Assembly: GCA_029263395.1 (NCBI GenBank)
Contig: JAJCXO010000154.1
Span: 17,569-81,568, forward strand
DNA length: 64,000 nt
Direction of reading: 5' to 3'
From: Acidobacteriota bacterium
Lineage (GTDB): Bacteria > Acidobacteriota > Thermoanaerobaculia > Multivoradales > J023
In this document: piece by piece, positions 52,377 to 60,200 of the stretch
Layout of the letters: each line of letters begins with the position of its first letter
How positions within the stretch are numbered: the stretch's first letter is position 1
Program-made: the position numbers and the translations under genes
The notes under the pieces: model-generated
Database searches by the model: none
What the model was told of the DNA's origin: nothing
The model's input: only the letters and a program-made list of their open reading frames with translations

Positions 52377-52859
52377 TCATGAGTTCATATTCTTTCGAGG
52401 CAGGGCTCTTTTGAAGTAAAAGATATCCATCACCCCGTCCCAGTCGCCAACAATAGGGTCCGCTGGCGGCCCTTCGAAGTCTTCGACCACACCGAAGGTC
52501 AGTGTCTCGCCCTCGATCTTGAAGAGGGCAACGACCACTGTGCCGATATGAGCCTGTTCTGGCAAACTATCCTTGATGATGGTTGCGTGTAGCTGCTCTG
52601 GGTCGGTGCCAGCGGGCAGAGTGAATGCCGTCTCGTACCAAAATTCCGGCCTCGACTTGAAGTGGAGCGAATTGCCCGAAATAGTCACTGACACCTCGCC
52701 ACCAGGTCCGGTACCTTCCCAATAGCCCTGGAGGCGACTCAACTCGGCAGCCGTCCGGGGAGGCGCGCTCTGGCACGCGGTGAACAAGGCCGCTAAGAGC
52801 AAAGCCAAGGCGCCCAACAAGAATGGCCTGTTGGGTTCTTGCATGAGGTTCTGTCGCAT
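52377..52859 (-). CDS. Predicted lipoprotein of unknown function
   Basis: About 160 residues. A signal helix ends in the lipobox LFTAC, so it should be lipid-anchored. The mature part reads as a small beta-barrel (LQGYWEGTGPGGEVSVTISG, SLHFKSRPEFWYETAF, TVVVALFKIEGETLTFGVVE) reminiscent of lipocalin-like single-domain proteins (GYWEG start), but I cannot name a family. An upstream in-frame GTG (52919) overlaps the stop of the Nudix gene, so coupled translation from there is also possible; ATG 52859 gives the most normal signal length. It probably shares a transcript with the Nudix gene. Confidence 0.65.
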   Translation of the reverse strand: MRQNLMQEPNRPFLLGALALLLAALFTACQSAPPRTAAELSRLQGYWEGTGPGGEVSVTISGNSLHFKSRPEFWYETAFTLPAGTDPEQLHATIIKDSLPEQAHIGTVVVALFKIEGETLTFGVVEDFEGPPADPIVGDWDGVMDIFYFKRALPRKNMNS

Positions 52860-52915
52860 CCTCGCATCCGGTTGAGTCATGTGTCTGTTGGTACGGCGCG
52901 GGGGGCGATGCAGAG

Positions 52916-53359
52916 TCACAGCAGCGTCTCCTCGACACGCAGCGTCTCCTCGACACGCACTGTCTCCTCGACATGCACCGTCTCCTCTACACGCAATTCT
53001 TCCTCGACATAGCGGCGATCAGTAGGCGCGAGCGGGTAGGACAACAGACGACCGGGAGGCACCCAGGCGATTTCGCTGTGTTCTTGCGTGACGGAATCTC
53101 CCGTGGTTTGGACACTCAAGAAGACGACGTGGAAGTGCGATCCTGGGTCCTGGAATGTCGCGAGCTCTCGGCCAGTGGAGAGGACGCTGAGGTTGAGCTC
53201 TTCTTCGAGCTCTCGTGAGATAGCGACGTGATCGCTCTCGCCAGGCTCCACCTTGCCTCCAGGGAATTCCCAGAGGCCGCCATGACGCTTGTCGAGGGGG
53301 CGACGACAGATCAAGATCAGATCGTTCTGTTGAATGACGGCAGCCACAACCCGTTGCAT
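52916..53359 (-). CDS. MutT-type Nudix hydrolase with repeated acidic tail
   Basis: 147 residues. The Nudix box GGKVEPGESDHVAISRELEE then ELNL fits GX5EX7REUXEEXGU and would bind Mg. The N-terminal strands (QRVVAAVIQQNDLILICRRP, HGGLWEFPGG) are those of MutT/8-oxo-dGTP diphosphatase relatives, so hydrolysis of a nucleoside triphosphate is likely. Abnormally, the C-terminus ends in four copies of VEET[LV][RH]V encoded by 18-bp tandem repeats. The start region is also repeated: three 15-bp units each carry a GGAG-like site and an ATG or ACG. ATG 53359 is chosen (GGAG five bases before); ATG 53392 is the first copy. Confidence 0.88.
   Translation of the reverse strand: MQRVVAAVIQQNDLILICRRPLDKRHGGLWEFPGGKVEPGESDHVAISRELEEELNLSVLSTGRELATFQDPGSHFHVVFLSVQTTGDSVTQEHSEIAWVPPGRLLSYPLAPTDRRYVEEELRVEETVHVEETVRVEETLRVEETLL
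52923..53012. repeat. 18-bp tandem repeats at the 3' end of the Nudix gene
   Basis: Five units of AGCGTCTCCTCGACACGC type at 52923, 52941, 52959, 52977 and 52995. The first two are identical and the last is most diverged. They are in frame, so each adds six residues. Confidence 0.88.
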
Positions 53360-53398
53360 CACGTCTCCGGTCGTCACGTCTCCGGGCATCACGTTCCC
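53354..53398. repeat. Three 15-bp units spanning the Nudix gene start
   Basis: On the coding strand: GGGAACGTGATGCCC, GGAGACGTGACGACC and GGAGACGTGATGCAA. Each repeats the ribosome-site and start-codon module. Confidence 0.75.
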
Positions 53399-53517
53399 GG
53401 ACAGTACAGTCTTGCGCGGAGGTTATAGGGCAATTTCGAGTAGGTCTATCCCGGTTCCAAGGTTGCCGGTCGACAACCGTGAGACAATGACTTGATCCGT
53501 GCTCGGAGCAGCCCATC

Positions 53518-55218
53518 ATGATGACCCATAACAGTTGGCTACCTTTGGCCGTTTTCGGTCTATTTTGCTCCGGCTTGCCGGCGAACGCTCAGGAGGGTGA
53601 GGGCAAGCCGGTGGCGGAGACCTTCTCGGAGCAGATCGAAGTCACCGCCGTCGAGTTGATGATCGAGGTTCGCAACAAGGCCGGTGGGATCCCTGAAGAC
53701 TTGACGATTGCGGACTTCGAAGTCTGGGAGGACGGCCGACAGATGGAAGTGGTCGGTCTGGAAGCGCCAGCTCCGCCACCAAATTCGATACCAGTCGGGA
53801 ACCGGGCTCCCGCGGAGCAGACGGCACCGTGGCGTTTCGTGATCTACTTCGAACGCTCGCTGACGGCGCCTCGGTCGATCGCCAAGAGCGCTCGCTCCCT
53901 TGACCGCCAGGTGATGGAGCTGATCGCGCTGGGCGATGTCGAGGTGGTGCTAGCCGATCCGTCGCCACGAGTGATGCAGGCGTTTACTCGCGATCCCGAG
54001 CGTCTGCGGGCCGTGCTCTCCGACCTCGCCAAGTCGTCGCGGGGCAGCAACGAGGTGGCCGAGATCCGTCGTCAGTTCCTGATGTTCCGTGACATGAGGA
54101 TCGAAGCTGGAGCGGACTCCCGCGATATCGCGGCACTCGAGGTCAGCAACCAGATCCGGTCGGCGGCGCGCCAGGAGCAGCTGATCATCGATCGCCAGCT
54201 CACCCGTTTCAGAGATTGGATCGAGACCTACGGCGTGCGGCCAGCCAGTGTGGTGATGTTGGTTTCAGATGGTTTTGACCTCGACCCGAGCGACTTCTAT
54301 CTCGAGGCGGTGACGATTCCCGGCGTCGAGCAGGAGCTTGGGACCGAGTTGATTCGGTATCGGACCGATCGCAGCTCACAAGAGCTGTCACGTCAGCTGG
54401 CCGCTGAAGGCTGGACCAGCCTGATATTGGCGACCAAGGGTGTACCGCCGCCGGATGCCGCTGCCGATGCCTCGATGGCGGGTCGCGATCGGTTTCGCTC
54501 GATTGGGGAGAGCGCCTCCGCGAGCTCTGGACCAGGCTCTGGAACACCGTTCTCCTTGCTGCAGCATCCGACTGAGCCCTGGCTTCAGATCGCCGAGGAA
54601 ACGGGTGGCGAGGTGTTGACAAATCTGCGCAAGACCGGCCGTGCACTCGCCCGCCTGGGGCAGCGATTCCGCCTCACGTACCAGGCCGATCGCCCCGCCG
54701 ACGGCAAGCGTCGTCAGCTCGATGTGCGAGTCTCGAGGCCGCGCCTCGTCATCCAATCGCCGAAGTGGACCCGTTCCCCGACCGCGGCTGGCGCTGCGCA
54801 ATCTCGAGTCCGTCGGTTGTTGGTACTGCCGACGGCTGGAACCGGTGTCGACCACGGCGATCTGCCGGTGGACGCACGGCTCCAGATCATGCCTGCACAG
54901 GGTGATCGAACTAGGCCACAGCAGATTCAGCTCACTATCCTTTTCGACTTGAACGCCCTGCGTCCATTGTTGGTCGCAGATGCCGCGTCGATCCGATTCA
55001 CCATCGGTGTAGCACTCGGTGACGGTGCTCCGTTTGTCCACCAAGAGACTCACCAGGTGGCGCTCCCGGCACTTGCGAGCAAATTACCGCGCTTCACGCA
55101 TACGGTCACCCTCAACATGCCTGCTGATATCGAGGTCAACCGGGTCGGGGTGGTGGTCGAAGAGCTCGGCAGTGGCAGCTGGGGCGCAGGTCCACCGAGT
55201 CGAGCCAATAGCCGGTGA
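53518..55218 (+). CDS. VWFA-related Acidobacterial-type secreted protein
   Basis: 566 residues. A signal peptide (LAVFGLFCSGLPANAQE) is followed by the typical opening of this family: an Ig-like strand region (EQIEVTAVELMIEVRNKAGG, LTIADFEVWEDGR, used to define attributes of the query protein). A VWFA-like domain follows, with FVIYFERSL in place of the usual FVIDxS MIDAS start, later VVMLVSDGFDLDP and the final GGEVLTNLRKTGRAL and FRLTYQADRPADGKRRQLDV. The family is known almost only from Acidobacteriota and occurs in many paralogues per genome; function is unknown, probably surface protein interaction. The MIDAS DxSxS appears lost, so metal binding is doubtful. Confidence 0.88.
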   Translation: MMTHNSWLPLAVFGLFCSGLPANAQEGEGKPVAETFSEQIEVTAVELMIEVRNKAGGIPEDLTIADFEVWEDGRQMEVVGLEAPAPPPNSIPVGNRAPAEQTAPWRFVIYFERSLTAPRSIAKSARSLDRQVMELIALGDVEVVLADPSPRVMQAFTRDPERLRAVLSDLAKSSRGSNEVAEIRRQFLMFRDMRIEAGADSRDIAALEVSNQIRSAARQEQLIIDRQLTRFRDWIETYGVRPASVVMLVSDGFDLDPSDFYLEAVTIPGVEQELGTELIRYRTDRSSQELSRQLAAEGWTSLILATKGVPPPDAAADASMAGRDRFRSIGESASASSGPGSGTPFSLLQHPTEPWLQIAEETGGEVLTNLRKTGRALARLGQRFRLTYQADRPADGKRRQLDVRVSRPRLVIQSPKWTRSPTAAGAAQSRVRRLLVLPTAGTGVDHGDLPVDARLQIMPAQGDRTRPQQIQLTILFDLNALRPLLVADAASIRFTIGVALGDGAPFVHQETHQVALPALASKLPRFTHTVTLNMPADIEVNRVGVVVEELGSGSWGAGPPSRANSR

Positions 55219-55452
55219 GAAATTGAACCCGATCGATGTTGATTCAGTTTCCGGACGGACGTCGTTTCATCCCAGATGGTCATCACAAGTATGTCCTGTG
55301 ATCAACACCCTAGGGTGGATCTTCGACTAACTGACTGTTGCCATTCCGGGCCGGAGCGACGAGGCTTTGCAGATCACTCTTGGCACCGTAGAGGTGGCGT
55401 TAGGTTCCGTCGAGAGTCCGTATAGGGACCTGCCCAATTGCCTCTGTTTACC

Positions 55453-55487
55453 GGCCAACCCGGGTGGGCCATCCACCCAGGTTGGCC
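55453..55487. terminator. Strong hairpin beyond the small-ORF run
   Basis: 15-bp stem (GGCCAACCCGGGTGG / CCACCCAGGTTGGCC, one wobble) with a five-base loop. On the minus strand it follows the 16-codon ORF by 16 bases. No T-run follows, so it may be a weak terminator or a 3' protecting structure. Confidence 0.6.
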
Positions 55488-55502
55488 TGGCTAATCAGGG
55501 CT

Positions 55503-55553
55503 CTAGTAATCTTCGAGATCGAAGCCGGCTTTGACCTGGGTCTTGACTTGCAT
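55503..55553 (-). CDS. 16-residue peptide gene with consensus ribosome site
   Basis: The sequence is MQVKTQVKAGFDLEDY. AAAGGAGGT stands seven bases before the ATG, the strongest ribosome site I saw in the window. It is much too short for ordinary gene finding. The VKTxVKAG core recalls short peptide families annotated here and there in bacteria, but this is recollection only. It is the last of three tiny minus-strand frames and lies five bases after the stop of the 31-residue frame, whose TGA sits inside this ribosome site. A signalling or modified-peptide precursor, or a regulatory leader, are possible. No modification enzyme is adjacent. Confidence 0.55.
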   Translation of the reverse strand: MQVKTQVKAGFDLEDY

Positions 55554-55558
55554 GCTAC

Positions 55559-55654
55559 TCACCTCCTTTGGATTATCCGGGGTGTCGAAGCCCTAGGTAC
55601 GGCCCGAGCATCCCAAAGGTTTGCCCAACCGGGGCTCAGTCTTGAGGAAACCAT
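55559..55654 (-). CDS. 31-residue small ORF, coupled to the 16-residue peptide
   Basis: GGAGG lies six bases before ATG 55654. The peptide is basic with three Trp/Trp-like positions (SPGWANLWDARAVPR) and ends IIQRR. Its TGA overlaps the ribosome site of the next frame, the usual arrangement for translational coupling. Composition alone cannot prove it is translated; a leader that controls the 16-residue frame is the simplest reading. Confidence 0.4.
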   Translation of the reverse strand: MVSSRLSPGWANLWDARAVPRASTPRIIQRR

Positions 55655-55672
55655 AGCGATCCTCCGGGCGGT

Positions 55673-55891
55673 TTAGCACAAAGGTGGTGCGTCAGGTATT
55701 CGCACTTCTCGGGGTTGCCGCAGGATTCTGACTGGGGCTGGGGCACCCTCAGAAGACCACGCGCTCGACTCTAGAACTTGAGCCACCAACGACATCGCCT
55801 CATCTACGTTGAGTGGGCCATTTGCTCTTTCACAAGCAGCTTTCTGTACCTCTAGAGCAGCCAGGGTTGATATGGCCAGATTCCTAAACAA
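55673..55891 (-). CDS. 72-residue small ORF heading the mini-operon
   Basis: Reads LAISTLAALEVQKAACERAN then LNVDEAMSLVAQVLESSA and a Pro/Arg-rich end closing in Cys. It is helical and protein-like but of no known family. The start is a TTG without a ribosome site, which lowers confidence; an internal start is possible. Its stop is 18 bases before the ATG of the 31-residue frame. Confidence 0.35.
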   Translation of the reverse strand: MFRNLAISTLAALEVQKAACERANGPLNVDEAMSLVAQVLESSAWSSEGAPAPVRILRQPREVRIPDAPPLC

Positions 55892-56126
55892 AGTGTTAAG
55901 TGAAGTTTAAGGCAACTGTTGTACTCAGAGACTAAGACTATGTATCATGCCAAAGGGGCCACGGAAGCGTTCGCTTTCGACCAGGGTTCGAGTCGACGGC
56001 TCTCGACTTCGAGCGCCCAACTATCCCATGCCGCTACATAGACCGGGAGGTCTTCTTCGGGAGGTCGTCCGTGAAACTCCGGCGAGGTCACTCGCTGGTG
56101 CACGCTTCAACTCAAAAGGAGTGTCG
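55892..56126. other. Upstream region of the polyketide synthase gene
   Basis: 235 bp between the divergent small-ORF run and the PKS start. It must contain the PKS promoter. An in-frame reading extends upstream of ATG 56127 to 55947, but ATG 56127 has AAGGAG five bases before it and starts a recognisable protein, so the upstream part is leader. Confidence 0.5.
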
Positions 56127-57262
56127 ATGGCGGCGCTGACGTCATTCGAGACATTGGTGGATCTTCTTCGTTTCAGGGCGGAGGAGCAGCCTGAGCACAA
56201 CGCCTATACGTTCCTGGCCGACGGTGAGGTGCGTCGGAGCGGCTGAGTTACGCTGAGCTCGACGTCAAGGCCCGGGCGGTGGCCGCCCAACTCCAGGCCC
56301 TTGGCGTCACCGGGGAGCGTGCGTTGCTGCTGTACCCCTCTGGACTCGATTTTGTCGTCGGCTTTTTCGGCTGTCTTTACGCCGGAGTGACCGCGGTTCC
56401 GGCCTATCCTCCCCGTCGCCACAAGCTGCAACAGCGGCTGCGCTCGATTGTCGCCGACTGCCGGCCCGCGGTCTGCCTGGCGACGTCCGCGGTGACCGAG
56501 CGGGCCGATGTCCTGAGCAGCCAGAGCGAAGATCTCGACACGGTGCAGTGGCTGGCCACCGTTACGCTGGTGGCTGACGCCGAAGCCCTCGATACCCTGG
56601 CTGGGGCATGGGATGCCCCCGACATCAACCGCCAGACCCTGGCGTTCCTGCAATACACCTCCGGCTCGACCGGATCCCCCAAGGGCGTCATGGTGAGCCA
56701 TGGCAACCTGCTGTGTAACGAGGAATTGATCCGCTGCGCATTCGGCCAGGATCAACAGTCTGTGATTGTCGGGTGGTTGCCGCTCTACCACGATATGGGA
56801 CTGATCGGCAGTGTCTTGCAGCCGTTGTACGTGGGTGCTCGCTGCGTCTTGATCTCGCCGATGGCTTTCCTTCAGAAACCGCTGCGTTGGTTGGCGGCGA
56901 TCGATCGTTACCGAGCGACCACCAGTGGCGGACCCAACTTTGCTTATGAGCTGTGTGTCGACCGCGTCGCCGCTGCCGATCGTGCCGTACTCGATCTGTC
57001 GTCGTGGACGGTGGCCTTCAACGGTGCGGAAGCGGTGCGCGCCGCCACCCTCGATCGGTTTGCCGCAACGTTTGGCCCTCAGGGTTTCCGGCGTGAGGCG
57101 TTTTACCCTTGTTACGGCCTCGCCGAGGCGACCCTATTTGTTGCCGGTGGCGACCCCCGGCAGGCGCCGGTGGTTGGTACCTACGACTCCGGTGAACTGG
57201 AGCGTGATTGCGCCCTTCCGATCGATGGTGAGGCGGACAACGCCCGGCCCTTGGTCAGCAGT
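56127..57262 (+). pseudogene. Truncated fatty-acyl-AMP ligase (FAAL) front end of a PKS, frameshifted
   Basis: AAGGAG five bases before ATG 56127 starts MAALTSFETLVDLLRFRAEE, which runs to a TGA at 56244-56246. One base is missing near 56235: adding a G to the GG run restores RRERLSYAELD and the frame continues. The body is a clear FAAL: P-loop YTSGSTGSPKGVMVSHGN, LPLYHDMGLIG and YPCYGLAEATLFVAGG. It stops at ARPLVSS, so the C-terminal hinge, the catalytic-Lys subdomain and the usual following ACP are absent. The join to the next domain is out of frame by a 4-bp duplication (AGTCAGTC, 57258-57267); with one copy it would read ARPLVSSHGVHEV. FAALs activate fatty acids as starter units. This copy is predicted inactive. 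Confidence 0.8.
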
Positions 57263-60200
57263 CAGTCACGGGGTGCACGAAGTCGATGGAGGGGAGCTCC
57301 TTGCTCCGGAGCGCTCGACGATCCTTGGTCCGGCAGTGGTGATCCCACAAGAGCATCCCAACCTCCTGGTGCGAGCGATCGACATCGATCGAACCGACAC
57401 GGACGCTGCTGCGGAGCGGCTGGTGCGCGAGCTAGATAGCGGATCCGATGACCTGGTTGTCACCCATCGTGGCGACGAGCGGCGGGTGCGTGCTTACGAG
57501 CGTATGACTATGCCATCGGCAGAGGGTGCATGGTCGTTTCGGCAGGAGGGGGTCTACCTCATAACCGGCGGGCTCGGTGGTATCGGTCTTGTTCTCGCCG
57601 ACAACTTAGCGACGAGTGTCCGGGCGCGGTTGGTGTTGACTCGACGGACGCCGTTGCCACCGCGGGAAGCCTGGGACGCGTGGCTCGAAGAGCACGGCCC
57701 GGGGGATGGCGCAGACGCCGACAAGACTAGTCGAGCGATTGTCCGGGTGCGGGCTCTCGAAGCGACTGGTTCCGAAGTGATGGTAGCGGCTGCCGACGTT
57801 GCCGACGAAGCGGCGATGCGTGTTGTGATCGACCAAGCGGTGGCGCGCTTCGGCACGATTCACGGTGTGATCCATGCCGCAGGAGTTTTAGCCCAAGATT
57901 CCTTCAAGACCGTCCAACTCACCGGTCGCGAGGAGTGCGAGCTCCACTTTGGGCCCAAGGTTTATGGGCTCTATGTGTTGGAACGGGTTCTGGATGGTAT
58001 CGAGCTCGATTTCGTTACCGCGTACTCCTCGTTGTCCGCGATCCTTGGAGGGCTCGGATACGTGGGCTATGCGACGGCCAATCTCTTCATGGACTATTTT
58101 ACCGCCCGCCACAATCAGAAAGCCGGACCGCTTTGGCAGAGCGTCGACTGGGACAGTTGGCACTACCAAGACGAAGAGAATCGCGGGGGTCTCGGTACCA
58201 CCCTGTCGGAGCTTGCGATGAGCCCCGCCGAAGGTGTTGATACCCTTCGCCGGCTGCTGGCAGTGGAGTCGCCACGGCAGTTGGTGATTTCGACCGGTGA
58301 GCTCGAGCCACGTCTTGCTCAATGGGTTGAGCTGCGGGCGCTACGCGCTGCCGTTGGTGGCGCAGAGTCCGGTGCCACCCGGACGCGAAGGGCTGCCAAA
58401 CAGCTATCCGCTGGAGAGGATCTCGAGAGCCAAATTGCGGATGTTTGGTGCCGTGTCCTGGGGGTCGAAGAGCTCGGGCGCGAGGAGAATTTCTTTGATC
58501 TCGGTGGCAATTCCCTCCTCGGCATGCAACTCGTTGCCGAGCTCGGCCGAGATTTTGGTGTCGAGGTCGAACCGGTGGCCCTCTTCGAGTCACCGACGGT
58601 AGCGGCGATGGCGCGTTATTTGAGTCCTGAGACCGAAGCGGAAGCGGCCCCCAAGAAACGGTTCAGGCGCCGCACCGAGCACCATGACATCGCCGTTATC
58701 GGCCTCGAGGGCCGGTTTCCCGGCGCCAGCACGGCCGTGGAGTTCTGGGAGAATTTGCGTGCCGGACGCGAAACGATTTCGGTCTTCAGCGATGATGAGC
58801 TGCGGGCCGCCGGCGTTGATGAACGCACCCTTAGCGATCCACAGTACGTCAAGGCTCGGCCGATCCTCGACGGCATCAAGTCCTTCGACGCGCCGTTCTT
58901 CGGCTACACGCCGCGTGAGGCCGAAATTATGGATCCCCAGCATCGCGTATTCCTCGAGGCATCCTGGGCGGCATTTGAGAACGCTGGCTACGACATCGAG
59001 AGTTACGATGGCGCTGTCGGTGTGTATGGCGGGGCGTCTATCAGCTCGTACATGGCGAACCTCTACTCCAATCCCGAATTGGTGGAGTCGGTGGGTACGT
59101 TCCAGACCTTGATCGGCAACGAAAAAGACTCGCTGACCACCAAGGTGTCTTACAAGTTCAATCTCCGCGGCCCAAGCCTGGCAGTCCAGACCTTCTGCTC
59201 GACCTCATTGGTGGCGGTACATTTGGCATGTCAGGGCCTGCTGAATGGCGAATGTGACATGGCGCTCGCTGGTGGTGTTTCGATCATCGTGCCCCAGGTT
59301 TCGGGCTATCGTTATGAGAAGGGAGGCATCGGTTCGATCGATGGCCACATCCGAGCCTTCGACGCTGACGGCTCGGGCATCGTTTTCGGTAATGGTCTGG
59401 GAGCGGTGGTGTTGAAGCGCCTCGACGAGGCGGTTGCGGATGGCGATCCGATCCGGGCTGTAATCAAGGCTACGGCGATCAACAACGATGGCGCCGGCAA
59501 GGCCGGTTATTCGGCCACTAGCGTCGAAGGCCAAGCCGAAGTGGTCGCCGCGACTCTTGATATTTCCGGAGTTGATCCCGAGACCATCGGCTATATGGAA
59601 GCCCATGGAACCGGCACACCGCTGGGCGATCCGATCGAGATGGCGGCCCTCAACAAAGCCTTCAAACCCCATACCGACAAACGGCGTTTTTGCCCGATCG
59701 GTTCAGCCAAGACCAACGTCGGCCACCTCGACCGAGCGGCTGGCGTCACCGGTCTGATCAAAACGATTCTGGCGCTCGAACATGGCGAGATTCCGCCCAG
59801 CCTTCACTTTAAGACGCCAAATCCAGCGATCGACTTCGAAGACAACGCCTTTTATGTCTCCACCGAGCTGAAGCCGTGGCCTCAAAGCGACGGGCCCCGG
59901 CGCGCCGGGGTCAACTCCCTGGGCCTCGGTGGCACCAATGCTCATGCCATCCTCGAACAGGCACCGACGGTCGAACCTTCGTCACCGGGTGCACCCTGGC
60001 AGTTGCTGCCTTTGTCGGCACGTACCGAGACGGCTCTCGAACGCATGACGGATCAGCTTGCTGACCACCTCGACCGACACCCTGGCCAAACTCTGGCGGA
60101 TATTGCCTACACATTGCAGATCGGCCGCAAGGCCTTCGGAGTTAGGCGATTCGTTGCGGCGCCAGTGGATCATCATGCCGAAGCCAGCGAAGCGTTGCGG

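Noticed and set aside
55947..56126. Upstream extension of the PKS start
   Set aside because: ATG 56127 has AAGGAG at ideal spacing and begins the conserved FAAL sequence; the extension has no homology-like character.
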